A stretch of 64,000 bases of DNA from Cupriavidus consociatus (GCF_017814975.1 NZ_JAGIQA010000012.1:174769-238768); one strand, 5' to 3'. Numbered from the stretch's first letter, positions 18,207 to 26,851 are shown. Numbers and translations: made by a program. The notes: generated by a model not told the origin, from the letters alone.

Positions 18207-18380
18207 ATGCTGATCCTGCTGACCATCGTCGAACCCTTGAACCGGCTTGGACTAAGCGTGGTCCGGACGCCTTTCCTGGGGCAGCGGGAGATATGCGTGA
18301 CGGACGACTTCGGCAACCTCACCGAATGCGAGTCGCTTGGACAGGCGCTGGCGTTCGCGGCGGATATCCATTCGCACTGA
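18207..18380 (+). CDS. Small hypothetical protein
   Basis: This is a 57-residue reading frame (MLILLTIVEPLNRLG...) with GAGG six bases before the ATG. It has a hydrophobic start and a C-terminal half resembling a small soluble domain (VTDDFGNLTECESLGQALAF). I do not recognise a family. It lies between the peptide 3 promoter and the tRNA gene. A longer frame starting at 18159 is possible but lacks a ribosome site. Confidence 0.45.
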   Translation: MLILLTIVEPLNRLGLSVVRTPFLGQREICVTDDFGNLTECESLGQALAFAADIHSH

Positions 18381-18446
18381 GGCGCGCGCGGTGCCTCACT
18401 TCCGGCAAGAGGATTTTGATATACTCCCCTCCTGCTTCAGGGTCCC

Positions 18447-18521
18447 CTCGCCGTAGTTCAATGGATAGAACGAGCGCCTCCTAAGCGCTAGATACAGGTT
18501 CGATTCCTGTCGGCGGGACCA
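18447..18521 (+). tRNA. tRNA-Arg (anticodon CCT)
   Basis: A complete 75-base cloverleaf is visible. The acceptor stem CTCGCCG pairs with CGGCGGG (one G-U). The anticodon stem AGCGC/GCGCT holds the loop CTCCTAA with anticodon CCT. The T-arm is ACAGG-TTCGATT-CCTGT, and CCA is encoded. It decodes AGG. It marks the right edge of the peptide-export locus, and tRNA genes are common island boundaries, but no integrase or repeated tRNA end was seen. Confidence 0.95.
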
Positions 18522-18660
18522 TAGCCTCCATCCAGTTCTTCCCATCCCGGCTCGATGACCATTGGCGCCAGTTGCGCCGTGCTTGCCTATACTTCCGCAG
18601 AGGCAAAGGTTGCGTTCCGGACACCTGCCGGCCGCAGCCTTGCCATACAGGGAGATCGCC

Positions 18661-18834
18661 ATGGCACGCGTCGGACTTCTGGTACGTTCACTAGTGTTGT
18701 TGCCGCTTCTCGGACTCGCCGGCTGCATCTCGGTGCAGCGAACCGTTTCTGATCCGCCGCCGAGCGGCCGTACGATCATCGTACCGCCGGGCTCCACCGT
18801 GACATGTACGCCTGGGCCGTGCGAGGTGCGGTAA
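18661..18834 (+). CDS. Small putative lipoprotein
   Basis: This is a 57-residue protein with a signal sequence and a clear lipobox (LLGLAGC, Cys22). A short mature tail carries two cysteines (VTCTPGPCEV) that may form a disulfide. AGGGAG precedes the ATG at good spacing. No family is recognised. It stands alone between the tRNA gene and the SMR transporter gene. Confidence 0.65.
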   Translation: MARVGLLVRSLVLLPLLGLAGCISVQRTVSDPPPSGRTIIVPPGSTVTCTPGPCEVR

Positions 18835-18892
18835 GTCGTCCAGCTGCCAGCAGTCAAGCCGGTCGCACGTTACGGTCTGAGCATGGCGTTGC

Positions 18893-19225
18893 TCAGTGCG
18901 CGCTGGTCTTCGAAAAAAGCTGAATCACCGCGACGCCGGCAATAATCAGGCTGATCCCCAGGCAAGCCGCCAGATCGGGAATCTGCCGGTACAGCACTAC
19001 CGCAATCAGTGTCACCAGCACGATTCCGGCGCCGCTCCAGATTGCATACGCGATTCCTACCGGCACTGTCCGCATCACCATCATCAGCAGCCAGAATGCC
19101 GCCACGTAGCCGCCCACCACCAGCACGCTGGGCACGAGCCGCGTAAATCCCTGCGACGCTTTCAGGCTGCTGGTGGCGATGACTTCGGCGACGATGGCGA
19201 GGGCGAGGAGCAGGTATCCGTTCAT
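18893..19225 (-). CDS. SMR-family (EmrE/QacE-type) multidrug transporter
   Basis: This 110-residue protein has four predicted membrane helices, the length and pattern of small multidrug resistance transporters. The essential membrane Glu is present in the first helix (AIVAEVIATSSLK), and the conserved YAIWSGAGIVLV motif of helix 3 is intact, as is the helix 4 dimer region (CLGISLIIAGVAVI). It should exchange protons for cationic drugs or related compounds such as guanidinium. The start at 19225 gives the standard family length; a 12-residue longer start exists. It lies alone and divergent from the coiled-coil gene. Confidence 0.92.
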   Translation of the reverse strand: MNGYLLLALAIVAEVIATSSLKASQGFTRLVPSVLVVGGYVAAFWLLMMVMRTVPVGIAYAIWSGAGIVLVTLIAVVLYRQIPDLAACLGISLIIAGVAVIQLFSKTSAH

Positions 19226-19477
19226 GGCTGGGGCTGGAAATCGGTGGCGGCAATGCGCCAAACCGGCATCTTAGCGCCGCCGCCATGTTGCGCCAAAGCC
19301 GCGTCCCTCCGTCGCGGTGGTTGTGCGAAGCGGCGTTGCGGTTTTCAATGGGACAAAACAGAGAACAAGGCACGCCCCGCTGGCGTGCGTTACCAGGCAG
19401 TCGCGGTATTGCGGCCTGACCAAGCCGGCACGAACCTTACGATGCCGGCGGCTGGCTTTTGGGGTAAGGGGAGCGGT

Positions 19478-19981
19478 ATGAGTCACACGGACATCGACGG
19501 CACGACCGATTGGCCGACCACGCAGTCCGGGGAGCCGGAGCCGGACGCGACGCCATGGCAGGACACCATCGCCGCGGCGGACCATGCGTTGGAAGAAGCC
19601 ACGCGCATCCAGCGGGGCGTGCAGCACAACCTGAAGCTGATGCAGGAGGTCCGGTCGCTGCGGGAAGACCTGCGCAAGGCCCATGCCGAAATCGACCGCT
19701 ACCGGGGCATGCATGCGCGGGTAGTGGTCGGCATGCGCCAGCTGGAAGACGACCACACCGGGGTGATGAGCCGGTTCAAGGCAGAGAACGAGATGCTGCT
19801 GGTGCGCCACCGGGTCTACAAGCTGATGGCCGAGCACTACGCCCGCATGGCGTTGCGGCTGGACCCGCAGACCTTTGCCACGCACCGCGAGCGCGTGCTG
19901 CAGCACATCCTGTTCCAGCGCCGCAAGGGCGTCCTGCCGGATGCGGTCAGCGCGGCCGACGTTGCCTTCCTGATGCTGTAG
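19478..19981 (+). CDS. Hypothetical coiled-coil protein
   Basis: This is a 167-residue hydrophilic protein with an acidic N-terminus, a predicted coiled coil over about residues 35-115 (LEEATRIQRGVQHNLKLMQE and following), and a basic C-terminus (HILFQRRKGVLPD). AAGGGGAG precedes the ATG. No signal peptide or membrane helix is present and no domain family is recognised. It converges on the BenE-like gene and shows no operon partner. Confidence 0.72.
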   Translation: MSHTDIDGTTDWPTTQSGEPEPDATPWQDTIAAADHALEEATRIQRGVQHNLKLMQEVRSLREDLRKAHAEIDRYRGMHARVVVGMRQLEDDHTGVMSRFKAENEMLLVRHRVYKLMAEHYARMALRLDPQTFATHRERVLQHILFQRRKGVLPDAVSAADVAFLML

Positions 19982-20054
19982 CGGCGCCTGGGGAGACGTT
20001 CAGGGCGCCCGGGCCGTCCGGGCCGTCTGGGCCGACTCAGGTCGCTCTGGCCGC

Positions 20055-21233
20055 TCAGTCCGCGCGCGGGCGCAGCACGTAGAACGCCAGCATGCCGCCG
20101 ACCACGCCCCAGAACGCAGAGCCGACGCCAGCCAGGGTCATGCCCGAGGCGGTGATCATGAAGGTCAGCAGCGCGGCTTCGCGCTCGGCCGGCGTCTGCA
20201 TGGCAACGGTCAGGCCGTTGGCGATCGAGCCCAGCAGCGCGAACGCCGTGACGCCGACCACCAGCGCCTTGGGAAAGGCGGCGAACAGCGCGGCGATGCT
20301 CGCGGCCAGCGTGCCCGCCACCAGGTAGCCGATGCCGCAGACCACCGCAGCGGTATAGCCGCGGTTACGGTCCGGGTCGGCCTGCGGGCCGGTGCAGATG
20401 GCGGCGGTGATCGCCGCCAGGTTGATGCCGTGCGAGCCGAACGGTGCCAGCGCGGCTGACGCCAGCCCGGTGACCGTGATCAGGCGCGAGGCCGGCACGT
20501 GGTAGCCGTCGGCGCGCAGTACCGCCAGCCCGGGGATGTTCTGCGACGCGAGCGCGACGATAAACAGCGGGATCGCCATGCTGACGAAGGCCGACAGCGA
20601 GAACGCCGGCGTGGTCCACATCGGCACCGCCAGTTCCAGCCGCAGGCCGGAGAAGTCAAGCTGGCCGAGCGCGCCCGCCACCGCCACGCCTGTCACCAGC
20701 ACGCCAGGCACCGCGTAGGCCGGCCACAGCTTCCTGCCCAGCAGGTAGGCGGCGAACATTGCCAGCAGCAGCACGGTCTGGTACTGAGCCTGCACGAACA
20801 CATCCACGCTGATGCGGAACAGGATGCCGGCGAGCAGCGCCGAGGCAATGCTGGCCGGCAGCGCGCGCATCAGCTTGTCGAACCAGCCGGTCATGCCAGC
20901 GGCCACCATCAAAAATGCGGCCATCAGGAACGCGCCGATGGCCTCGGGGTAGGGCACGCCGGGCAGGCTGGCGATCAGCAACGCGGCGCCAGGGGTGGAC
21001 CAGGCCACCACGATCGGCATGCGCGCCGCCAGCGACAGGCCGAGGGTGGTGACGCCCATGCCGATCGACAGCGCCCAGATCCACGACGAAACCTGCGCGT
21101 CAGTCAGGTGCGCGGCCTGGCCGGCCTGGATCATCAGCACCAGCGAGCTGGTATAGCCGGTCAGCGTGGCAACCAGCCCGGCGACGAGCGCGGAGACGGA
21201 CAGGTCGGAAAATTTCAGTGAAGCGGTGGTCAT
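20055..21233 (-). CDS. benE: BenE-family benzoate/H+ symporter-like transporter
   Basis: This 392-residue polytopic membrane protein matches the BenE family throughout: the N-terminal SALVAGLVATLTGYTSSLVLM, the WSTPGAALLI motif in the middle of the protein, LASQNIPGLAVL, and the GSHGINLAAITAAICTG block. About 12 membrane helices are expected. BenE proteins are described as benzoate/proton symporters, but no aromatic catabolic genes lie nearby, so the substrate here is not certain. The start at 21233 fits the family; it lacks a clear ribosome site. Confidence 0.88.
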   Translation of the reverse strand: MTTASLKFSDLSVSALVAGLVATLTGYTSSLVLMIQAGQAAHLTDAQVSSWIWALSIGMGVTTLGLSLAARMPIVVAWSTPGAALLIASLPGVPYPEAIGAFLMAAFLMVAAGMTGWFDKLMRALPASIASALLAGILFRISVDVFVQAQYQTVLLLAMFAAYLLGRKLWPAYAVPGVLVTGVAVAGALGQLDFSGLRLELAVPMWTTPAFSLSAFVSMAIPLFIVALASQNIPGLAVLRADGYHVPASRLITVTGLASAALAPFGSHGINLAAITAAICTGPQADPDRNRGYTAAVVCGIGYLVAGTLAASIAALFAAFPKALVVGVTAFALLGSIANGLTVAMQTPAEREAALLTFMITASGMTLAGVGSAFWGVVGGMLAFYVLRPRAD

Positions 21234-21325
21234 CGGGGAGGCGCGGAACGGGCACTCATTGGCAGGCCGACATCTTCGCACGAGTGCCTTGGCCGTTCTA
21301 TCCGGCGCGCCTTCCCTTGCCCGCG

Positions 21326-22297
21326 TCAGTCCGACACCTTGTCGCTCGGGAACTTGAACGAGTCGCGCAGCAGGTAGCTCATCGGGATATCGAGCCGGAT
21401 CCCGTGCGGCGGAATCGGTGCCTGGAACCACTTGCGGTAAAGCCGCTGCGTGTCCTGGTCGTAGATCGACGCCACCAGCGTCTTGTCGACCAGCTGCTTG
21501 AAGGCGGCGTCGTGGCGCGACAGCATGACGGCGTACGGTTCGATAGTGAGCAGGTCGCCGGTAACGCGGTAGTCGTCCGGGTGGGCGGCGTTGGCGCGCA
21601 GGCCATAGAGCAGCACGTCGTCCATCACGAAGGCATCGGCCTTGCCGGCCTCGACCATGGCGAAGGCCTGGGCGTGGTCCCTGGCCTCGACCAGCCGCAG
21701 CTGCAGCGCGCCGGACTCATCCATCTTGCGCAGGGTGGCCAGCGGCGTCGTGCCCGTGGTGGAGACCACGGTCTTGCCGCGCAGGTCCGGCCACTTGTTG
21801 ATGCCCGACGCCGCCTTGACCAGCATGCGGCTGCCGGCGATGTAGTGCGGGATGGTGAAGGCAACCTGCTCGCGTCGCTCGCGGTTGTTGGTGGTGGAGC
21901 CGCATTCCAGGTCGGCCTTGCCCTCGACAATGGCCGGAATGCGGCTGGCGGGCGTGACCGGCACCCAGTCCACGCGCAGCGACGGCAGCTTCAGCGTGCC
22001 GCGTACGGCGTCGGCGACCTTCAGGCACAGGTCGACGGCATAGCCAAGCGGCTTGCCGTCGGCGACGAAGGAGAACGGCACCGAACTCTCGCGGTGGGCG
22101 ATGCGGATGGCGCCGGTCTGCCGGATCCGGCGCAGCACCGGCGCGCCGTCGGACGGCGCCGTGGCGGCAGGGTCGGTGGCGGCGGCGGATGGCGCTGGCA
22201 TGGCCGCGGCCAGCGCCACCGCCAGCGCGGCCGGGGCAAGGCATGAAAAGACGGGCGCGCGCTTCCCGCGCAGGCGCCCCGGACCCGGATCGAACAT
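21326..22297 (-). CDS. Periplasmic amino-acid-binding protein (GltI-like) of an ABC transporter
   Basis: This 323-residue secreted protein has a signal peptide (about 1-40) and a family 3 solute-binding fold: IRIAHRESSVPFSF, GYAVDLCLKVADAV, DLECGSTTNNRERREQVAFT and GKTVVSTTGTTPLATL. The pattern matches glutamate/aspartate-binding proteins (GltI type). GGGGG lies four bases before the ATG. No permease or ATPase gene adjoins it, so it is either an orphan component or serves a transporter elsewhere. It shares a strand with the BenE gene downstream but is probably independent. Confidence 0.88.
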   Translation of the reverse strand: MFDPGPGRLRGKRAPVFSCLAPAALAVALAAAMPAPSAAATDPAATAPSDGAPVLRRIRQTGAIRIAHRESSVPFSFVADGKPLGYAVDLCLKVADAVRGTLKLPSLRVDWVPVTPASRIPAIVEGKADLECGSTTNNRERREQVAFTIPHYIAGSRMLVKAASGINKWPDLRGKTVVSTTGTTPLATLRKMDESGALQLRLVEARDHAQAFAMVEAGKADAFVMDDVLLYGLRANAAHPDDYRVTGDLLTIEPYAVMLSRHDAAFKQLVDKTLVASIYDQDTQRLYRKWFQAPIPPHGIRLDIPMSYLLRDSFKFPSDKVSD

Positions 22298-22559
22298 GTA
22301 ACCCCCGTACAAAAATGACTGGAACCGGTGCGGGCGGCCTGCCGGAGGCCGGCCACCCGTTCCGTCTGGCCGGCTCTGGCGCCGGCTCTGCGTTGTCTTG
22401 CTTGTCGTGCCGGCACCCCGGGTGCAGGACGAGCCATTGTTCCACGCGGCGCCGGGTGCGGACAACTGCCGGCGCGGCAGGCGTGCCCGGCGAGCAACGC
22501 CCGGGTTGACGGGACTTTCCCTTACGGAGTTGTCCGACTGGAGCGGGGCCGGGCGCATT
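22298..22559. other. Intergenic region, no gene seen
   Basis: This is the upstream region of the divergent solute-binding-protein gene. No conserved reading frame is visible. A TTGACG (about 22505) could be a -35 element for the RNA or leader that ends at the terminator at 22609-22638, but no convincing -10 was found. Confidence 0.4.
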
Positions 22560-22638
22560 GATATTCTGCTTGCGTGCCTTGCGAGCAGGGCACCGAGGAG
22601 AGACTCTTGGGCCCGCAGTGCGCGGGCCCTTCTTTTTT
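22560..22638 (+). ncRNA. Candidate small RNA or attenuated leader upstream of uup
   Basis: A hairpin GTGCCTTGC-GA-GCAGGGCAC is followed by a short CCGAG...CTTGG pairing that overlaps the first bases of a strong terminator (22609-22638). No protein gene precedes this plus-strand terminator, so something non-coding must end here. The overlap of the two pairings would allow an attenuation switch for uup; alternatively it is a free small RNA of about 70-80 bases. The 5' end is not defined and no known RNA family is recognised. Confidence 0.35.
22609..22638 (+). terminator. Rho-independent terminator upstream of uup
   Basis: A perfect 8-bp stem GGGCCCGC/GCGGGCCC with a 5-base loop is followed by TTCTTTTTT. 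This is one of the clearest intrinsic terminators in the window. It lies 134 bases before the uup start. Confidence 0.85.
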
Positions 22639-22771
22639 GGCCGCCTGCCCAGGGCCGCTCCACCGGGGGCCGCCTGTGGCCGGGGTCGTCTACAATGCGG
22701 GCTGCCGCGCCATGCCCGGCAACCCATCCCCCTCCCATCCGGCTCCGTCTTTCCATTCGTCGTCTTCTCCC

Positions 22772-24703
22772 ATGGCCCTGTTTTCCATCACCGACGCCCA
22801 GCTCGCCTTCGGGCACGTGGCTTTGCTCGACCACGCCGATTTTTCGCTGGAGGCCGGCGAGCGCGTGGGCCTGATCGGGCGCAATGGCTCGGGCAAGTCC
22901 TCGCTGCTGAAGATCGTGGCCGGGCTGTCTGCGCCGGACGACGGACTGATCGCGCGCCAGAGCGGCGTCACCAGCGCCTACGTGCCGCAGGAGCCGCAGT
23001 TCGAGCCGGGCATTACCGTGTTCGACGCGGTGTCTCAGGGCATGGGCGACGCGCACGACCTGCTGATGCGCTACGAGGCCGCTGCCGATCGCGTCGCCGA
23101 GCACCACGACGACGAAGCGGCGCTGGCCGAACTGCACCGGCTGCAGTCCGAGCTGGACGCCACCGGCGCCTGGCAGCTGCGCACCCGCGTGGAAACCACG
23201 CTGGCCCGGCTGGGGCTGGACTCGCACACGCGCGTCGACGCGCTCTCCGGCGGCCTGCAGAAGCGGGTGGCGCTGGCGCAGGCGCTGGTGGCCGAACCCG
23301 ACATCCTGCTGCTGGACGAGCCGACCAACCACCTCGACGTGGAAGCCATCCGCTGGCTGGAAGACCTGCTGCTGGCGTTCCGCGGAAGCGTGCTGCTGAT
23401 CACCCATGACCGCGCCTTCCTGGACCGCGTGGCCACCCGCATCGTCGAACTGGACCGCGGCCGGCTGGTGTCTTTCCCGGGCAACTTTGCCGCGTACCAG
23501 GCGCGCAAGGAAGAAATGCTGGCCGCCGAGCAGGTCGAGCAGGCCAAGTTCGACAAGCTGCTGGCGCAGGAAGAAGTGTGGATCCGCAAGGGCGTGGAGG
23601 CGCGTCGCACGCGCAGCGTGTCGCGCATCCAGCGGCTGGTGGCGATGCGCACCGAGCGCGCCGCGCGCCGCGAGGTGCAGGGCAACGTCAAGCTGGAGGT
23701 GTCGCAGGCCGACCGCTCCGGCAAGATCGTGTCCGAGCTGACCGATGTGAACAAGGCCTATGGCGACAAGGTGGTGGTGCGGGATTTCACCGCCACCATC
23801 ATGCGCGGCGACAAGGTCGGCCTGATCGGCCCCAATGGCGCCGGCAAGACCACGCTGCTGCGCCTGATCCTGGGCGAGCTGGCGCCGGATAGCGGCACGG
23901 TGCGCAACGGCAGCAACCTGCAGGTGGCGTACTTCGACCAGATGCGCACTGCGCTCGACCTGGAAAAATCGCTGGCCGACACCATCAGCCCGGGCAGCGA
24001 CTGGGTCGAGGTCAACGGCCAGCGCAAGCACGTGATGAGCTACCTGGGCGACTTCCTGTTCGCGCCGGAACGCGCGCGTTCGCCGGTCAAGTCGCTGTCG
24101 GGCGGCGAGCGCAACCGCCTGCTGCTGGCGCGGCTGTTCGCGCGGCCGGCCAACGTGCTGGTACTGGACGAGCCGACCAACGACCTCGATATCGATACGC
24201 TGGAGCTGCTGGAAGAACTGCTGCAGGACTACAGCGGCACGGTGTTCCTGGTCTCGCACGACCGTGCGTTCCTGGACAACGTGGTGACGTCCACCATCGC
24301 CGCCGAGGGCGAAGGCGTATGGCGCGAGTCGGTGGGCGGCTATTCCGACTGGGTCGAGCAATCGGCCCGTGCCGCGTCGATCCAGGCGGCGAGCAAGCCG
24401 GAGCAGAAGGCGGCCGAGCCGGCCAAGGGCAAGGATTCGCGCGAGGCGCGCGGTGCCAACCGGACCGTCAAGCTGTCATACAAGGAGCAGCGCGAGCTGG
24501 ACGGCTTGCCGGAGCGTATCGCTGCGCTGGAAACCGAGCAGAAGACGATTTCGGGGCAGTTGGAGGATGGCTCGCTCTACGTCAGCGACGCGACCAGGGC
24601 CGCGCAGTTGGCCACGCGGCATGACGAGATCGAGATGGAGCTGCTGGAGGCGCTGGAGAGGTGGGAGGTGTTGGAGGGGAAGGTGAAGGGGGAGGGGGTA
24701 TAA
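22772..24703 (+). CDS. uup: ABC-F family ATPase Uup
   Basis: This 643-residue soluble protein has two ABC ATPase domains and no membrane helices. The first carries GRNGSGKSS, LSGGLQKR and LLLDEPTNHLD; the second GPNGAGKTT, LSGGERNR and LVLDEPTNDLD. A basic linker lies between them, and a C-terminal coiled coil (about 575-640, LPERIAALETEQKTISGQLE) identifies it as Uup rather than EttA. Uup proteins bind ribosomes and also branched DNA, limiting precise transposon excision and aiding recombination. The start MALFSIT matches family members; an in-frame ATG at 22712 would add 20 unconserved residues. A TACAAT element (22691-22696) may be its -10. A terminator or attenuator lies just upstream. 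Confidence 0.94.
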   Translation: MALFSITDAQLAFGHVALLDHADFSLEAGERVGLIGRNGSGKSSLLKIVAGLSAPDDGLIARQSGVTSAYVPQEPQFEPGITVFDAVSQGMGDAHDLLMRYEAAADRVAEHHDDEAALAELHRLQSELDATGAWQLRTRVETTLARLGLDSHTRVDALSGGLQKRVALAQALVAEPDILLLDEPTNHLDVEAIRWLEDLLLAFRGSVLLITHDRAFLDRVATRIVELDRGRLVSFPGNFAAYQARKEEMLAAEQVEQAKFDKLLAQEEVWIRKGVEARRTRSVSRIQRLVAMRTERAARREVQGNVKLEVSQADRSGKIVSELTDVNKAYGDKVVVRDFTATIMRGDKVGLIGPNGAGKTTLLRLILGELAPDSGTVRNGSNLQVAYFDQMRTALDLEKSLADTISPGSDWVEVNGQRKHVMSYLGDFLFAPERARSPVKSLSGGERNRLLLARLFARPANVLVLDEPTNDLDIDTLELLEELLQDYSGTVFLVSHDRAFLDNVVTSTIAAEGEGVWRESVGGYSDWVEQSARAASIQAASKPEQKAAEPAKGKDSREARGANRTVKLSYKEQRELDGLPERIAALETEQKTISGQLEDGSLYVSDATRAAQLATRHDEIEMELLEALERWEVLEGKVKGEGV

Positions 24704-24749
24704 GGGGTACATGCTCTTGGCTTGTTTAAGCGCCGGTGTCGCGGTGGGT

Positions 24750-25044
24750 GGCATGCTGTCGGCCGTTGAACCGCTGGGTTCCGCCCTCCTGGGCGGGTCA
24801 CTTTTTGCCCGAGCGGCAAAAAGTAACCAAAAAGCGCGTTGACTGCCCTGCGGGCGGCCACCCTTATCGTAGTGAGCTGAGGCTTTCGTACGGGGCTTGG
24901 CTTCGTTGCAGGGCAGGACTGCCTGACGCCGTGGTGCGCCACGGTGGCTTGGGATTGATGCGGGGATTGAACGAGCCCAGAGCTGTGGGTGGCCCCTGCT
25001 GCTGGCGGCATGGTAGGAACGCCTACGGCTGCGCTGCGCGCCGG
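24750..25044 (-). repeat. Dispersed repeat copy B (inverted)
   Basis: The reverse complement matches copy A along nearly its whole length, by eye at roughly 85 percent. The terminal stem GTCACTTTTTGCC...GGCAAAAAGTAAC (24797-24827, one mismatch) has loop CGAGC, and the other end has GTAGG-AACG-CCTAC. Compared with copy A the stem bases next to the loop change together (GTC/GAC to GCC/GGC). It begins about 45 bases after uup and may act as its terminator. No gene is present. Confidence 0.8.
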
Positions 25045-25170
25045 CCGGCCGGCCCTATAGGCACGGTTGCCGCCCACGTCCTCGCCCGGCTTCGGGGCCG
25101 GCGTCTTTCACGACGGCGCTGTGCGAGCGCAGCGACGCACTCCGTGCCCGAGCCCTAAATCCCCGGTACT

Positions 25171-25472
25171 GCCGGCGCGCAGCGCAGCCGCAGGCGTTCC
25201 TGCGTTGACGCCAGCAGCAGGCGGCCTACGCCCTGCACGGGGATCGTTCAATAGTGGGTCGACGCAGCCACGATCTCAAACTCACCTGGCGTAGCAGGTT
25301 CGAAACACCAGCCACATCGAACGGAAATCGCCACCGTCCGTACCACCCACGCCGCCAACTTGATAGCCAGCCGCTCAGGCGACGCGTTTTTTGGTTACTT
25401 CTTGGCGCTCGGCCAAAAAGTGACCCGCCCAGGAGAGCGGAACCAGGCGGTTCAACGGCCGATAGCATGTCA
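25171..25472 (+). repeat. Dispersed repeat copy C
   Basis: This copy shares the first 50 bases and the last 100 bases with copies A and B but has an unrelated middle. The left hairpin is CGCAGG-CGTT-CCTGCG, a paired T-to-C and A-to-G change from copy A. The right stem (25393-25425) has GGC/GCC beside the loop. It faces copy B head-to-head across about 125 bases that hold no gene. Its right flank also matches copy B (CGGTTCAACGGCCGA). It ends just before the small membrane protein gene, which is read toward it. Confidence 0.78.
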
Positions 25473-25499
25473 TAAACAGCGATCGTAGCGCCCAAAGTC

Positions 25500-25643
25500 T
25501 CACCCACACCAACCCAGCACCATATTGGTCAGATCGACCATGAACGACGGCCGCAGATACCCCACGAACCCAAGCGCCAGCACCCCCGCCAGCACCGCCA
25601 GCAAGGCTGCCTTCGCCATGCGCGCGCGGGCCGCCACCATCAT
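25500..25643 (-). CDS. Small membrane protein translationally coupled to the MFS gene
   Basis: This is a 47-residue protein with a basic N-terminus (MMVAARARMAKA) and one hydrophobic helix (ALLAVLAGVLALGFVGYL). Its ATG overlaps the TGA of the upstream MFS gene (ATGA), so translation should be coupled. Strict overlap and a clean membrane helix argue that it is a real gene and perhaps a small partner or regulator of the transporter. No family is recognised. The start could also be the second ATG. Confidence 0.6.
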   Translation of the reverse strand: MMVAARARMAKAALLAVLAGVLALGFVGYLRPSFMVDLTNMVLGWCG

Positions 25644-26851
25644 GCCGCCGCCGGCTGGGTGCGCACCAGCGCCTGCTCCCGGATCGGCAGGTTGACCAGC
25701 GCCGCCATCACCCCCAGCCCGATCGAAATCAGCCACACCGTGTTGTACCCGCCGGTGCGGTCATAGAGATAGCCGCCAAGCCACGCCCCCAGGAAGCTGC
25801 CGATCTGGTGCGAAAAGAACACCACCCCCGACAGCATCGACAGGTACTTCACCCCGAACACCTGCGCGATGATGCCGTTGGTCAGCGGCACCGTCGACAG
25901 CCACAGGAAGCCCATCAGCGCCGCGAACACCCAGGTGCTGGCCACCGTCAGCGGCAACAGCAGGTAGCCGGCGATCACGACCGCGCGCGCCAGGTAGATG
26001 AACGCGAGCAGGTAGCGCTTGGGCAGCCGCTGGCCCATGGCGCCGGCGGTATAGGTGCCGAACACGTTGAACAGCCCGATCAGCGCCAGCGCCACCACGG
26101 CCACCTTCGGGTCGGTCAGGCCCTGGTCCTTCAGGTACGGCGCCAGGTGCACGCCGATAAACACCACCTGGAAGCCGCACACGAAGTAGCCCAGCGTCAG
26201 CAGCTGGAAATTGCGGTTGCTGAAGGCTTCATGGATCGCCTGGCCGATGGTCTGGTGCTGGCCGGCGCCGTGCGCCATCTCGGGCGGTTCGCGCAGGGTC
26301 AGCGCCAGCGGCAGCATCACGCAGGCCATCAGCGCCATCACATACAGCGCGTTCTGCCAGCCCAGGCCGGAAATCAGCCCCTGTTCCACCGGGATCATCA
26401 GGAACTGCCCGAACGAGCCGGCCGCGGCGGCAATGCCCATCGCCCACACGCGCTTCTCGGGGCTGGCCACGCGGCCGATCACGCCATAGACAATGCTGTA
26501 GGTGGTGCCCGACTGGGCGATGCCGATCATCACCCCGGCGCCGGTGGCAAAGGCTGTGCCGCTGGTCGCCAGCGCCATGACCACCAGGCCGGCCACGTAC
26601 AGCGCCACGCCGACCAGCATGATGCGCAGCGAGCCGAACTTGTCGGCCAGCGCGCCGGCGAAGGGCTGGCTGGCGCCCCACATCAGGTTCTGCAGCGCCA
26701 GCGCGAAGGCGAAGGTCTCGCGGTTCCAGCCGTGCGCCTGCGTGATCGGCAGGTTGAACAGGCCGAAGCCGTGGCGGATGCCCATCGAGAGCGTTACGAG
26801 CAGGCCCCCGCACACCAGCACGGTGCTCAGGGAGAGTTGTCGGTTTTGCAT
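25640..26851 (-). CDS. MFS transporter (monocarboxylate/oxalate-formate type)
   Basis: This is a 403-residue protein with about 12 membrane helices. An opening GIRHGFGLFNLPITQAHGW, the loop 2-3 motif GALADKFGSLRIM and the second-half VVFFSHQIGSFLGAWLGGYLYD place it with MFS members related to oxalate/formate and monocarboxylate transporters. The substrate cannot be named from sequence. It is followed with overlap by a 47-residue membrane protein. It is divergent from parE across 344 bases. Confidence 0.88.
   Translation of the reverse strand: MQNRQLSLSTVLVCGGLLVTLSMGIRHGFGLFNLPITQAHGWNRETFAFALALQNLMWGASQPFAGALADKFGSLRIMLVGVALYVAGLVVMALATSGTAFATGAGVMIGIAQSGTTYSIVYGVIGRVASPEKRVWAMGIAAAAGSFGQFLMIPVEQGLISGLGWQNALYVMALMACVMLPLALTLREPPEMAHGAGQHQTIGQAIHEAFSNRNFQLLTLGYFVCGFQVVFIGVHLAPYLKDQGLTDPKVAVVALALIGLFNVFGTYTAGAMGQRLPKRYLLAFIYLARAVVIAGYLLLPLTVASTWVFAALMGFLWLSTVPLTNGIIAQVFGVKYLSMLSGVVFFSHQIGSFLGAWLGGYLYDRTGGYNTVWLISIGLGVMAALVNLPIREQALVRTQPAAA

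Noticed and set aside
18447..18521. Prophage or integrated element attached to the tRNA gene
   Set aside because: No integrase, phage gene or second copy of the tRNA end was found in the window.
18396..18857. Minus-strand frame across the tRNA gene
   Set aside because: It covers a complete tRNA-Arg and has the typical spurious translation of a tRNA antisense strand.
24736..25507. Several short frames between uup and the MFS gene, and similar frames at 4389-4879
   Set aside because: They lie inside the dispersed repeat copies, lack ribosome sites and change frame between copies.
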